Shown here one piece after another: positions 40,944-52,163 of a stretch of 64,000 nt of DNA. The first letter of the stretch is position 1. Each line of letters opens with the position of its first letter. Source of the stretch: Burkholderiaceae bacterium (GTDB taxonomy: Bacteria; Pseudomonadota; Gammaproteobacteria; Burkholderiales; Burkholderiaceae). The notes under the pieces were generated by a model. The model was not told where the DNA came from and ran no database searches. It was given only the letters and a program-made list of their open reading frames with translations. The position numbers and the translations under genes were made by a program. Location: the NCBI GenBank assembly GCA_023266335.1, contig JAHFQJ010000009.1, forward strand, positions 1-64,000, read 5' to 3'.

Positions 40944-42629
40944 ATGCTAAAAACTCCAAATAAAAAATACCGTGCATTTAGTCAAATTAACGATATGGCA
41001 AATAAACGCACATGGCCGAATAAAGTTATCAATAAACCGCCTATTTGGTGTAGTTCAGACTTACGGGACGGCAACCAGTCATTAATTGAGCCTATGAATA
41101 TAGAACGCAAACTGCATATGTTCAAACAATTGGTAAAATTAGGGTTTAAAGAAATTGAAATAGGCTTTCCTTCTGCATCACAAATTGAATTTGATTTTGT
41201 GCGTAAGTTGATTGAAGACAAATTAATTCCGGATGATGTATATATTCAAGTATTAACTCAAGCCCGTGGGCATTTAATTGACCGTACGTTTGAAGCATTA
41301 ACCGGAGCAAAACAAGCAATTGTACATGTATACAATTCAACCGCACCCGTTATGAGAAAGCATGTTTTTGGTTTAGAAGATGATGGAATTATAAAAATTG
41401 CTACTACTCACGCTAAACAAATTTTAGAATTATCAAAAAGATATCATGAAACTAACTGGCGTTTTGAATATTCACCGGAAATGTTTTCCAATACAGAATT
41501 AGAATTTGCAAAAAATATTTGTGATGCTGTAGTAGAAGCATTTGAAGCAACACCTCAAAATAAACTGATTTTAAATTTACCCGCTACGGTTGAATGCTCA
41601 ACTCCAAACATATTTGCTGATCAAATTGAATGGATGCATAATAATTTGACTAAAAGAGATTGCGTCATTATTTCTGTCCATCCGCATAATGACAGAGGCA
41701 CAGGCACAGCAGCAGCAGAACTGGCTTTATTAGCCGGAGCTGAGCGCGTTGAAGGCTGTTTATTTGGCAACGGCGAGCGTACAGGAAATGTAGATTTAAT
41801 CAACATAGCATTAAATATGTATACACAAGGTATTTATCCAAATTTAGATATATCTCATATTGATGACATACGTGCTGCTGTTGAATACTGCAATCAGCTT
41901 CCTATTCATCCAAGACACCCTTATGTTGGCGATTTAGTTTATACTTCATTTTCAGGTTCTCATCAAGATGCAATCAAAAAAGTATTATCTAAATATAATG
42001 AAAATGATATTTGGAATATTCCATATTTACCCATTGACCCCAAAGATTTAGGCAGAAGTTATGAGGCTATTATCCGTGTTAACAGCCAGTCAGGTAAAGG
42101 CGGAATCAGCTTTTTATTAGAACAGGAATACGGATTACAACTTCCGCGCCGGCTACAGATAGAATTCAGCCAAGTTGTCCAAAGTCATATGGATGAAAAT
42201 AACCAAGAATTAGAAGCAAAACATATTTGGGAAATATTCAAAAAATCATATTTACAAACCCATGGTTTAGAATACCGCAATCACCGGCTGGCAGAAGACA
42301 GTTTTAAACAAAACCCTGTAAGCATAAGTGTAGATTTAGCCGATTTAGGTACTCATGATAAATCTAAACAAGAATTTAATATAAGCGGTGAAGGTAACGG
42401 TCCGATTGATGCATTTATTCATGCAGTCTGTAAACATCTAAACAAAGAAATTAAATTTTTAGATTATCATGAACATGCTATGGGACAAGGTGCAGATGCT
42501 AAAGCTGTGAGTTATATTGAAATGATAATTGATAATAAAACTTTATTTGGTATTGGAATACATGCTAATATATTAACGGCTTCAATTTTAGCAATTTTAT
42601 CTGCCGTTAACCGTAGCACTATAAATTAA
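40944..42629 (+). CDS. leuA: 2-isopropylmalate synthase (long, LeuA type 2)
   Basis: WCSSDLRDGNQSLIEPMNIERK, ISVHPHNDRGTGTAAAELALLAGAERVEGCLFGNGERTGNVDL. Confidence 0.96.
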   Translation: MLKTPNKKYRAFSQINDMANKRTWPNKVINKPPIWCSSDLRDGNQSLIEPMNIERKLHMFKQLVKLGFKEIEIGFPSASQIEFDFVRKLIEDKLIPDDVYIQVLTQARGHLIDRTFEALTGAKQAIVHVYNSTAPVMRKHVFGLEDDGIIKIATTHAKQILELSKRYHETNWRFEYSPEMFSNTELEFAKNICDAVVEAFEATPQNKLILNLPATVECSTPNIFADQIEWMHNNLTKRDCVIISVHPHNDRGTGTAAAELALLAGAERVEGCLFGNGERTGNVDLINIALNMYTQGIYPNLDISHIDDIRAAVEYCNQLPIHPRHPYVGDLVYTSFSGSHQDAIKKVLSKYNENDIWNIPYLPIDPKDLGRSYEAIIRVNSQSGKGGISFLLEQEYGLQLPRRLQIEFSQVVQSHMDENNQELEAKHIWEIFKKSYLQTHGLEYRNHRLAEDSFKQNPVSISVDLADLGTHDKSKQEFNISGEGNGPIDAFIHAVCKHLNKEIKFLDYHEHAMGQGADAKAVSYIEMIIDNKTLFGIGIHANILTASILAILSAVNRSTIN

Positions 42630-42643
42630 TAAAAGGAAAACTT

Positions 42644-43171
42644 ATGCCTCATGATTTTGTGCCTTGCAGTAAGTGCGGCAGCACTGCTATTAATTTTATT
42701 AGTATGTTAAAAGGCAATAATTTTAGGGTTGTGTGCCAAAATACCCACGGCATTTCTTACCCTCAAAACAATTTAACCAATGGAGCAAAACAAAGATTTC
42801 ATAGTTTTGTTTCATGTTCAGAACTTGAATTGGGGTGTAAGGATGCCATATATGGCTATCAAAAGATCAAAAACATATGCGAAGAAGCTTTTTGGAAAAA
42901 AGTAGGGCAACAACAATTATCTTGTTCCTGCAGCGATACAAATCATGATCCTAGTTCTGCGAATTTTTTAGAAAAGAAATCTGATAAACCACAAGCTCTT
43001 TTAAGAGTTAATTATAAAAAGTCTAATTGTGGTAAGCACAACACCCACGATGTATATATTGGAGCATTACCCGATGAGGATAAGAAAAGGCTACACGGAT
43101 TAATCCCGTGCCATGAATTAGAACTAAAAAATTGCGGAGAATTAGGGCTAACTAGCCAATGTACGCAATAG
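42644..43171 (+). CDS. Cys-rich hypothetical protein with internal duplication
   Basis: N-terminal CSKCGS; two related halves: NTHGISYPQNNLTNGAKQRFHSFVSCSELELGCKDA and NTHDVYIGALPDEDKKRLHGLIPCHELELKNCGEL. Confidence 0.6.
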   Translation: MPHDFVPCSKCGSTAINFISMLKGNNFRVVCQNTHGISYPQNNLTNGAKQRFHSFVSCSELELGCKDAIYGYQKIKNICEEAFWKKVGQQQLSCSCSDTNHDPSSANFLEKKSDKPQALLRVNYKKSNCGKHNTHDVYIGALPDEDKKRLHGLIPCHELELKNCGELGLTSQCTQ

Positions 43172-43218
43172 GAATAGGTAAAGATAAAAAATAATCCATA
43201 AAATTAATAGGAGTATAT

Positions 43219-43548
43219 ATGGCAGATAATATTTTAAAAATAACGGACGCATCTTTTGAACAAGATGTATTACAATCTTCTAAACCTGTTTTGATTGATT
43301 TTTGGGCAGAATGGTGCGGACCATGTCGTATGCTGGCGCCAACTTTAGAAGAAGTAGCCAAAGATATGTCTGACCGCGTTATTATTGCTAAAATGAATAT
43401 TGATGAAAATAAAGAAATACCTGCAAAATTGGCAATTCGCGGCATTCCGGCACTTTTATTATTTAAAAATGGTACATGTGCAGCAACAAAGGTAGGCGTT
43501 TTATCTAAGTCTCAATTGATTGCCTTTTTAGAAAGCAATTTAGAGTGA
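43219..43548 (+). CDS. trxA: Thioredoxin
   Basis: LIDFWAEWCGPCRMLAPTLEEVAK. Confidence 0.97.
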   Translation: MADNILKITDASFEQDVLQSSKPVLIDFWAEWCGPCRMLAPTLEEVAKDMSDRVIIAKMNIDENKEIPAKLAIRGIPALLLFKNGTCAATKVGVLSKSQLIAFLESNLE

Positions 43549-43561
43549 TTTAAATCGTTTT

Positions 43562-44074
43562 TTATATCGGTCGGGTATGGTCAATATCATGGCTAAGCTT
43601 TTGTGGAATTAATAATATATTAGCTAATATCGGCCAAATTAATGCCTCAATTACAGGTTTTGTCCAATATATGTTGGAAATATTTTGCCCTTGTAAATAA
43701 TGTATCATAAAAAATACAAATTGAGCGATAAATAAAATAGGTAAAAAGTGTAACCCTTGAATGGTAAAAGAAAAATGCTTAAGCCGTGCCTGCATACTTT
43801 GAGCATAAAATGCAAGAATGCTATATTCAAGGGCTTTTTCGCCAAATAATGTAGCATAACTGACATCCATGATTAAACCCAAGATAAAAGCACTGCCAAT
43901 ACTAACTTTATAAGGCTCTCTTGATACCCAAAATAATATAATTAAACTTAGCAGATCCGGCATCCAAATTATGCGTCCAAACATGGGGAATAAGTTAAAT
44001 GCTAATCCGCAAATTATACTAAATAATATAAATAAGTAATTTGATGGTTTTAGTATGTATTCAGTACGTCTCAT
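43562..44074 (-). CDS. mreD: Rod shape-determining protein MreD
   Basis: Small polytopic membrane protein downstream of mreC; FILGLIMDVSYATLFGEKALEYS. Confidence 0.88.
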   Translation of the reverse strand: MRRTEYILKPSNYLFILFSIICGLAFNLFPMFGRIIWMPDLLSLIILFWVSREPYKVSIGSAFILGLIMDVSYATLFGEKALEYSILAFYAQSMQARLKHFSFTIQGLHFLPILFIAQFVFFMIHYLQGQNISNIYWTKPVIEALIWPILANILLIPQKLSHDIDHTRPI

Positions 44075-44094
44075 ATTTTTTATAAAAATGTTAT

Positions 44095-45033
44095 TTACTT
44101 TTTGCTGTTATTAATCGGAAGTCTGTTAATTGAATTTTTATTATTAGCTTTATTGGCATTATTTGATGCTTGGTCAATTGATTGTATTAAATCTATATTC
44201 AAGGGTTTAGTCAATATTACCATTGCATAAGGTTTATCAGTAATATTAGCTGTAGGCATACAATCTATATTTAAAAATCCGTCTGCACTTTTACCATTTA
44301 TTTTGGTAACACGTGCTACAGCCAAACCTTCAGGGTATACGCCATCTAAGCCTGATGTAATTAATATGTCCCCTGCCTTTACATCACTGCTGTAAGAAAC
44401 AAATTTTAATGTAATTTTACCATTTGCTCCATTTGCAATTCCTTTAACAGTATTTCTAGAATTTTGCACCGGCACCATAATTTGATTTTCACCTATCATA
44501 GTAACTTCAGCATAAGAATTAAATACACGTGTTACCTGTCCTAAAACACCATATTCATTGATTAAAGGTTGCCCAACTTGGACATTATCACTGCTGCCTT
44601 TATTAATAATTAATCTATAAATAAAAGGGTTATTGCTACTGTATAATATTTCTGTAGTTAATAAAGGAATAGCTGAAATTTGTTTAAGTGCTAAAAGATT
44701 TTTTAATTCAGTATTTTCTTTATATAATTTGCTTGCCTGATAAGCATTTAAAGATGAGTGAGTAAGCTGCTCATGTAAATTTTGATTTTCTGTAATAATA
44801 TCAATATGATTTCGACTATAAGAATTAATTTTATTAATAGTCTTAGGTACTATAGCAATAGCCTGCCGAGTTGGATAAATCAAACTAGCTATGTAGCTTC
44901 GTACATAAAATAAGAAAGTAAATTTTTTATCTAAAATCATTAGGCTAATTGATATTATGCTAAATAATACTAATTTAGTAAGCGGATTGATTCCTTTATT
45001 AAAAAAATTTGTGTTGAAATCTGACTGCATCAT
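44095..45033 (-). CDS. mreC: Rod shape-determining protein MreC
   Basis: ENTELKNLLALKQ, ILYSSNNPFIYRLIINKGSSDNVQVGQPLINEYGVLGQV. Confidence 0.92.
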   Translation of the reverse strand: MMQSDFNTNFFNKGINPLTKLVLFSIISISLMILDKKFTFLFYVRSYIASLIYPTRQAIAIVPKTINKINSYSRNHIDIITENQNLHEQLTHSSLNAYQASKLYKENTELKNLLALKQISAIPLLTTEILYSSNNPFIYRLIINKGSSDNVQVGQPLINEYGVLGQVTRVFNSYAEVTMIGENQIMVPVQNSRNTVKGIANGANGKITLKFVSYSSDVKAGDILITSGLDGVYPEGLAVARVTKINGKSADGFLNIDCMPTANITDKPYAMVILTKPLNIDLIQSIDQASNNANKANNKNSINRLPINNSKK

Positions 45034-45054
45034 TATTTTCTCTATGCATAATGT

Positions 45055-45474
45055 TTATTTTAAACTAGTATCATCTTTTTTTAGTCTCTGCTCAACAAAA
45101 CTAACACCCTGTATTACATCTGAGAAACTACTGTTACTAAGTATTAGAAAATTATATCGCTTCAGATTACCTCCTGATTTCTGATTGATTAAACTATCAA
45201 ACTCTTGTTTTGTTTGAGGTATCATGCACTTAAGGCAACCTCCTATGTCTAATGCAGCTGTATAGCAAATTAAATGAGAACTATTTTCTGCTGATTTACT
45301 CTTGCGTGGTTTGCTACCTAATAATCTAAGTTTTCCAAAATGATTGCTTAAAATACTAATATTACTATGAGTATCAGCATCAGCCTTAGAAGCAGGAAAA
45401 TCCTGTCCCTTATTGTACATTTCATTTAATTTTTGTAAAAACTGAGTGCCATTTTTAACAAAAACAGGTTTCAT
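45055..45474 (-). CDS. Hypothetical protein inserted between mreB and mreC
   Basis: 139-aa ORF on operon strand; Cys-containing, no recognised domain. Confidence 0.55.
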   Translation of the reverse strand: MKPVFVKNGTQFLQKLNEMYNKGQDFPASKADADTHSNISILSNHFGKLRLLGSKPRKSKSAENSSHLICYTAALDIGGCLKCMIPQTKQEFDSLINQKSGGNLKRYNFLILSNSSFSDVIQGVSFVEQRLKKDDTSLK

Positions 45475-45510
45475 ATATTTAATTAACTAACTAATAATGT
45501 TAATTATATA

Positions 45511-46575
<1,065 letters not shown>

Positions 46576-46921
46576 TTAGGAAACACTTCGATTATGGCAT
46601 AGAATATAGCTCCTAGACAAGTATTTATACTATGTAAATTATTTAATAAACCTTTTTAGATTTTATTTTCAAAATTACCAAGATTTTACTATAATGTTTA
46701 AGCTGTATTTATAATGCATATGTATCTCAATCATAGTTAGAGCAAAGATTAATTTTAACAAAAATACAGATATAAATTAGAGTATGGTGAGTATAAAATA
46801 TTATTTTTTATAGAATTTATAACCTAAAAGATTTATAATGTAAGTTCAAAATTAATCAACCCTAATATAGCTAATTGTATATTTTCTGCCATTAGGCTGT
46901 AACTGAAATGGTTTGCGGTAA

Positions 46922-47053
46922 TATATACTAATAGTAGTTCATTTTACGACAAGGCTGTAGGAATAAATTATGATGAATATGTACATATCAGTACATTGAA
47001 AAAATAATTTTGACGACAATGAAGTTCGCAAATTGAAATCCGATTAGTATAAT
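46922..47053 (-). repeat. MITE-like dispersed repeat, copy B
   Basis: atatactaatagtagttcattttacgacaaggctgtaggaataaattatga...aaattgaaatccgattagtataat; reverse complement aligns along copy A. Confidence 0.7.
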
Positions 47054-47133
47054 ATATGTGCAGGCTTTTCTGCACATACCTAGCGACATATAACAGGAAA
47101 TATGCAATAACTATACAAGTATACAGGTACATT

Positions 47134-48165
47134 ATGCAGACAATTAATATTGCAATTAACGGATTTGGGCGTATTGGGCGTAATACATTACGTGCTTTAT
47201 ATGAAAATGCAAAACAAAAATATAGTACGCAGGGCATTAACCTTAATGTTGCAGCAATTAATGATTTGGGCAATGCTCAAACCAATGCTCATTTATTACA
47301 ATATGACACTGCCCATGGCAGATTTAAGTATGATGTAAGCGTTGAGGGTGATTATTTATTAGTAAACGGTGATAAAATCCGCGTATTAGCAAACCGTAAC
47401 CCGTCAGAACTGCCATGGAGTGAATTAGGTATTGATGTTGTTTTAGAGTGTACAGGGTTTTTCACAACTAAAGAAAAAGCTTCTGCTCATTTACAGGGCG
47501 GTGCTAAAAAAGTAATTATTTCAGCTCCAGGCGGTAAAGATGTAGATGCAACTATAGTTTACGGCGTAAATCATAATATATTAAAAGCAAGTGATACTGT
47601 TATTTCAAATGCATCATGCACAACTAATTGTCTAGCACCATTAGCACAGCCTTTGCATCAAGTGATTGGTATCGAAAATGGATTAATGACTACTATTCAC
47701 TCTTATACCAACGACCAAGTTTTAACTGATGTATATCATGAAGATTTACGCAGAGCAAGGTCAGCCACTCAATCAATGATTCCAACAAAAACAGGTGCAG
47801 CCGCTGCAGTTGGTTTAGTTTTACCGGAATTAAACGGTAAACTAGATGGTTTTGCAATGCGTGTTCCAACGATTAACGTATCAATTGTGGATTTATCATT
47901 TATTGCAGGCAGAGAAACAACGGTTGAAGAAGTTAATAATATTTTATTAGAGGCAAGTCAAGGTACATTAAAAGGTATTTTAGCTTACAACACTGCTCCG
48001 CTGGTTTCTGTAGACTTTAATCATAATCCGCATTCTTCTATATTTGATGCATCTCAAACTAAAGTATCAGGTAAATTAGTTAAAGTATTGTCTTGGTATG
48101 ATAACGAATGGGGGTTTTCTAACCGCATGTTAGACACGGCAGCGGCTTTAATGCAGGCTAAATAA
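47134..48165 (+). CDS. gap: Glyceraldehyde-3-phosphate dehydrogenase
   Basis: [36 protein letters not shown]; start taken at [12 protein letters not shown] rather than the longer ORF start at 47056. Confidence 0.96.
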   Translation: MQTINIAINGFGRIGRNTLRALYENAKQKYSTQGINLNVAAINDLGNAQTNAHLLQYDTAHGRFKYDVSVEGDYLLVNGDKIRVLANRNPSELPWSELGIDVVLECTGFFTTKEKASAHLQGGAKKVIISAPGGKDVDATIVYGVNHNILKASDTVISNASCTTNCLAPLAQPLHQVIGIENGLMTTIHSYTNDQVLTDVYHEDLRRARSATQSMIPTKTGAAAAVGLVLPELNGKLDGFAMRVPTINVSIVDLSFIAGRETTVEEVNNILLEASQGTLKGILAYNTAPLVSVDFNHNPHSSIFDASQTKVSGKLVKVLSWYDNEWGFSNRMLDTAAALMQAK

Positions 48166-48175
48166 TACTTAAGCT

Positions 48176-48212
48176 GCCGTTATTTCTACTTATAAAAAAG
48201 TAAAGTAACGGC
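48176..48212 (+). terminator. Putative terminator after gap
   Basis: GCCGTTA...TAACGGC inverted repeat just after the gap stop codon. Confidence 0.45.
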
Positions 48213-48230
48213 ATTTATAAATACGCTTAA

Positions 48231-48317
48231 ATACTAATTGTACTTCATTTTGCAACAAGGCGGCAGGAATAAATTAAGACGGCAACGAGGTTCGCGCATT
48301 GAAATCCAATTAGTAAT
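48231..48317 (-). repeat. MITE-like dispersed repeat, copy C (internally deleted)
   Basis: atactaattgtacttcattttgcaacaaggcggcaggaataaattaagacggcaacgaggttcgcgcattgaaatccaattagtaat. Confidence 0.65.
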
Positions 48318-48805
48318 TACCAGCTCACCAATCTAGCAGTAATATTTTCATCAAAATCAATAGCGACTTTAATCATCGGTCGAGGCAAATATTTATATGC
48401 AAGGCTTGCCCATTCAATAAAGACTAAGTTTTCAGAATTTATATATTCATCAAAACCATTTTCTAACCATAATTCCGGATGAGTAAAGCGGTATAAATCA
48501 AAGTGCTGTATAGATTTGAAATGTAAAAAATTATCTATGTCATAACTTTCTAAAAAATTATAAGTGGGGCTTTTAACTTTACCCGCAAAGCCTAGCTCTC
48601 TTAAAATATGGCGCATGAGCGTGGTCTTACCCGCACCTAAATTTCCATCTAGTTCTATATAGCTTAGTGTTTTTATATCATTACTTTTATACAGCAAGTC
48701 TATACTTCCTAACAATTGCTTAGCAATTTTTTGAAAATCACTTTCGTTTTTAGCTATTAGGTTAATCATAAAAAAATTAATTCTTAAGGGCTGAAGTATC
48801 ACCAC
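48317..48805 (-). CDS. tsaE: tRNA threonylcarbamoyladenosine biosynthesis ATPase TsaE
   Basis: LDGNLGAGKTTLMRHIL, VKSPTYNFLESY, HFDLYRF, FIEWASLA. Confidence 0.92.
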   Translation of the reverse strand: MVILQPLRINFFMINLIAKNESDFQKIAKQLLGSIDLLYKSNDIKTLSYIELDGNLGAGKTTLMRHILRELGFAGKVKSPTYNFLESYDIDNFLHFKSIQHFDLYRFTHPELWLENGFDEYINSENLVFIEWASLAYKYLPRPMIKVAIDFDENITARLVSW

Positions 48806-48856
48806 TGTATCTGGGAGTATATTTATTTATTACCAAGACATGTTAAAGAGCAGTAT

Positions 48857-49042
48857 TCATGTGTGCCGGTTAGCCCGCTCCAGTTGCGATTTTGTAAGTA
48901 TAGCACCGCAGCCATAACAGCTCTTATTTCTGTTTGTTAATATTTTACTTAATCTTAAGCTTTGTTCTGTGCCTTCTGAGTTACTGCCATCAATATGGCG
49001 ATAGCCACCATTACTATTAATCAATAATTTGAATGACTGCAT
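48857..49042 (-). CDS. Hypothetical small protein
   Basis: 61-aa ORF with CYGC; upstream of tsaE. Confidence 0.3.
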   Translation of the reverse strand: MQSFKLLINSNGGYRHIDGSNSEGTEQSLRLSKILTNRNKSCYGCGAILTKSQLERANRHT

Positions 49043-49089
49043 GAATTAATTCCTATAAGTAGTTTTTTTTATTCAATTTTTTATTATAA

Positions 49090-50016
49090 TTATTCATCAT
49101 ATCCATAAGCTCTAAGCCCAGCTTCATTATCTGCCCAACCGCCTTTAACTTTAACCCACAGCTCTAAATAAATCTTATGTCCAAAAATTTGCTCCATATC
49201 CTGTCTAGCTTCACTGCCGATTTGCTTAAGCTTTTCTCCTTTACTACCAATAATCATAGCCTTATGTGCTGGTCTTTCAACTAAAATAGTAGCAAAAATT
49301 CGTGATAGTTTTTTACCTTCTTCAAATTTATCAATTATGACTGTGCTTTGATAAGGCAATTCGTCGCCAGTTAATCTAAAGATTTTCTCACGGATTAACT
49401 CGCTGGCTAAAAAGCGTGCTGATTTATCAGTTAAATCATCTTCGTTATATATTGCCGGCTGGGCTGGCATATATTTTAAAAGAATTTCAAGCAGCCTTTG
49501 TATATCTTTTGGACTTTTAGCACTCATTGGAATTAATTCTTTAAACGCAAATTTATTCTGCATATCTTTAAGAAACGGCAAAAGACTTGGTTTATCTTCA
49601 AATGAGACAGTATCAACTTTATTACAAATTAAAATTACGGGAATATCATTCGGCAATAACGCTAATACTTGAGCATCAGCTTCATGAAATTGGTTTGCCT
49701 GCACCACCATTAAAATAATATCAACGCCCGAAATTGTGCTGTTTACAGTTTTATTTAATTTGCGGTTAAGTGCATTGCTGTGTTTAGTTTGAAAACCGGG
49801 AGTGTCTACAAATACATATTGTACATCTGGCTTAGTTTGAATGCCAATAATTCTATGTCTGGTTGTTTGAGATTTTCTAGAGGTTATACTAATTTTTTGC
49901 CCAACTAATGCATTAAGCAAAGTTGATTTACCGGTATTAGGCTTGCCGATAATAGCAATCATACCGCATTTATAATCTAGATTATGGCTAATTTCTGTAT
50001 TTTCTTGCATTTGCAT
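49090..50016 (-). CDS. era: GTPase Era
   Basis: [51 protein letters not shown] domain [13 protein letters not shown]. Confidence 0.97.
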   Translation of the reverse strand: MQMQENTEISHNLDYKCGMIAIIGKPNTGKSTLLNALVGQKISITSRKSQTTRHRIIGIQTKPDVQYVFVDTPGFQTKHSNALNRKLNKTVNSTISGVDIILMVVQANQFHEADAQVLALLPNDIPVILICNKVDTVSFEDKPSLLPFLKDMQNKFAFKELIPMSAKSPKDIQRLLEILLKYMPAQPAIYNEDDLTDKSARFLASELIREKIFRLTGDELPYQSTVIIDKFEEGKKLSRIFATILVERPAHKAMIIGSKGEKLKQIGSEARQDMEQIFGHKIYLELWVKVKGGWADNEAGLRAYGYDE

Positions 50017-50385
50017 TTGTATTTAGTAAGTAATGTTTATATTTAAAAGAATTCAGATGTTTTATCAATATAATGCTGTAGATTAACTTTATTATTGAAC
50101 TATTACAGCGGTTATATATCTATTTATACTTATTGTATGTATATTTTGTATTATCGCAATTGCTAAAAAAATTTAGCTTTTTTAATTAGTGCAGTTTATT
50201 TTGCAGAAATTAATGCTGGCAGCTCCATAATGTAATGATTACATAAGTTTAAATTTTTAATTAAAATTAAAAATCAATGATATAAAAAACATACTAACAC
50301 CGCATTATACCTTATACAAGCTTGTGTGTATATAGATTTTATAAGGCATATATGTTATAATCAGAGCCTAATTCGAGGAATAAAC

Positions 50386-50913
50386 ATGAAAAAAATCACG
50401 CTTTTAGTTTTGTCACTTTTTCTAACTGCTTGTGCAAGTAAAGTTCCGCTGCAGGATCCAAGTAAAAAGGATTTAACAAGCATTTCAGATAGAAATTCTA
50501 ACCAAAACTTAGCAGATTCAGTAAATTCACAGAATGTTGCTGCAGTAGATGTTACCAATTCTACTAAAAAGCCAAATATGATAACACCAGAGCCAAAAAC
50601 TATATACTTTGATACAGATAGTTACGCAGTTAAGTCTGAATTCCAAGAAATTATTACTAAGCACCAAGCATTTATTACAAAAAATAATAGCAGTGTTTTA
50701 CTTCAAGGGCATACTGACCAAAGAGGCACGAGTGAATATAATTTAGCATTAGGTCAAAAACGTGCTGAAGCTGTAAAAAAATCTTTGTTACTTTTAGGTG
50801 TAAAAGCTGAAAATGCAGAAACTGTAAGCTTTGGTAAAGAAAAACCAGTGCTTGATGAAAACAATGAAACTGCTTATAGAAAAAATAGACGTGTAGAAAT
50901 ATTGTATAAATAA
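50386..50913 (+). CDS. pal: Peptidoglycan-associated lipoprotein Pal
   Basis: Lipobox LFLTACASK; OmpA-like LLQGHTDQRGTSEYNLALGQKRAEAVK. Confidence 0.95.
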   Translation: MKKITLLVLSLFLTACASKVPLQDPSKKDLTSISDRNSNQNLADSVNSQNVAAVDVTNSTKKPNMITPEPKTIYFDTDSYAVKSEFQEIITKHQAFITKNNSSVLLQGHTDQRGTSEYNLALGQKRAEAVKKSLLLLGVKAENAETVSFGKEKPVLDENNETAYRKNRRVEILYK

Positions 50914-50927
50914 AAAAGGTTTTAAAC

Positions 50928-51776
50928 ATGTTAGATTTATTGATTTTATCCAAAAAAATTTATATGAATATAGCTAAGTTTATTTTTTACGCATCAAGTG
51001 CATCTTTATTCTCGCTATCCATTTCTAATTATGCACATGCAGGTTTATTTGATGATAATGAAGCCAGACAAGCCATTCTTGACATGCGCACTCAAATTAA
51101 TCAATATAAACAAGAGCAAGATAATAAATATACTAAACTGCAGACAGCAATCTTATCGCTACAAAGTCAAATTGAAACACTACAGACACAAAGAAATTAT
51201 TTGAGCGGACAATCTGAAATAACCTCAAATGAATTAGCTAAATTAAAAGAAAATTACCAATTATTGGCAAATAGCTATACTGACCGTTTAAACAAAAATC
51301 AGCAGGATATAGATGAAATAAAGCAAAATTTGCAAAATATAAATGCCTATAGTAAATCAGGTACAGAAAGTCAAGCAAATGCTCAAAAAGAAAAAATATT
51401 TGATACGAGCGAATCATTTAATATAGCCTTAAAATACTTTAATAGCGGCGATTTTAAAAAAAGCGCAGAATCTTTTAATCTGTTGCTTTCTGACAACTCT
51501 AATGTGTCATTAATGCCGTTAATTGTGTACTATTTAGGTAACAGCTATTATGCACTTCAAAAATATAAGCCTGCTGCTGTGCAATTACAAAATTTTATCA
51601 ATAACTATGCGGAACATGAAAAATTACCTGATGTTTATCTGACTTTGGCTAGTATGTATATTGAAACTGGCGATAAACTTAACGCAAAAAGAACTCTTGA
51701 ATATATAGTAAAAAATTATTCTGGCAGTAGTGTTGGTCAAATTGCAAAAAAACGTTTAAATGAATTAAAAAAATAA
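50928..51776 (+). CDS. cpoB: Cell division coordinator CpoB (YbgF)
   Basis: Coiled coil plus TPR: FNIALKYFNSGDFKKSAESFNLLL, YYLGNSYYALQKYKPA; adjacent to pal. Confidence 0.92.
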   Translation: MLDLLILSKKIYMNIAKFIFYASSASLFSLSISNYAHAGLFDDNEARQAILDMRTQINQYKQEQDNKYTKLQTAILSLQSQIETLQTQRNYLSGQSEITSNELAKLKENYQLLANSYTDRLNKNQQDIDEIKQNLQNINAYSKSGTESQANAQKEKIFDTSESFNIALKYFNSGDFKKSAESFNLLLSDNSNVSLMPLIVYYLGNSYYALQKYKPAAVQLQNFINNYAEHEKLPDVYLTLASMYIETGDKLNAKRTLEYIVKNYSGSSVGQIAKKRLNELKK

Positions 51777-51788
51777 TATAGGTGAGTT

Positions 51789-52133
51789 ATGTTCAAATGG
51801 TTTTCTGCAAATTCTAAAAATATAAAAGAAGTACCAGAAGCAGCTTCTGCGGATACTAGTTTATTAGATCAAGATGATTTACAAAAAGCCCGCTATAGAT
51901 TAGTAGGCGTAGGCATATTATTTTTATCTGTATTAATATCTTTACCATTTTTGGTTAAAAGCCAAAACTATACAAATAAAAGTTTGAATATGCGTTTAAT
52001 TAATGAGCAGGGTAACTCAATTGATACAGAAACTTCTTCTAATAAAACATTCAAAAAAATTCCAATGAATAATATAGAAGAAAATAACACTCGTCATAAA
52101 CCGCAATCTAAAAGAAATAATAATAGTGTATAG
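51789..52133 (+). CDS. Membrane protein resembling the N-terminus of a DedD/SPOR-domain protein, no SPOR domain
   Basis: DLQKARYRLVGVGILFLSVLISLPFLV typical of DedD-like N-termini; ends at 114 aa. Confidence 0.5.
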   Translation: MFKWFSANSKNIKEVPEAASADTSLLDQDDLQKARYRLVGVGILFLSVLISLPFLVKSQNYTNKSLNMRLINEQGNSIDTETSSNKTFKKIPMNNIEENNTRHKPQSKRNNNSV

Positions 52134-52163
52134 AATATTATAACAAATAATACCAATCTTAAC

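Noticed and set aside
47056-47133. Longer N-terminus of Gap in the ORF track
   Set aside because: Standard Gap begins [17 protein letters not shown]; the extension is upstream promoter/repeat-adjacent sequence.
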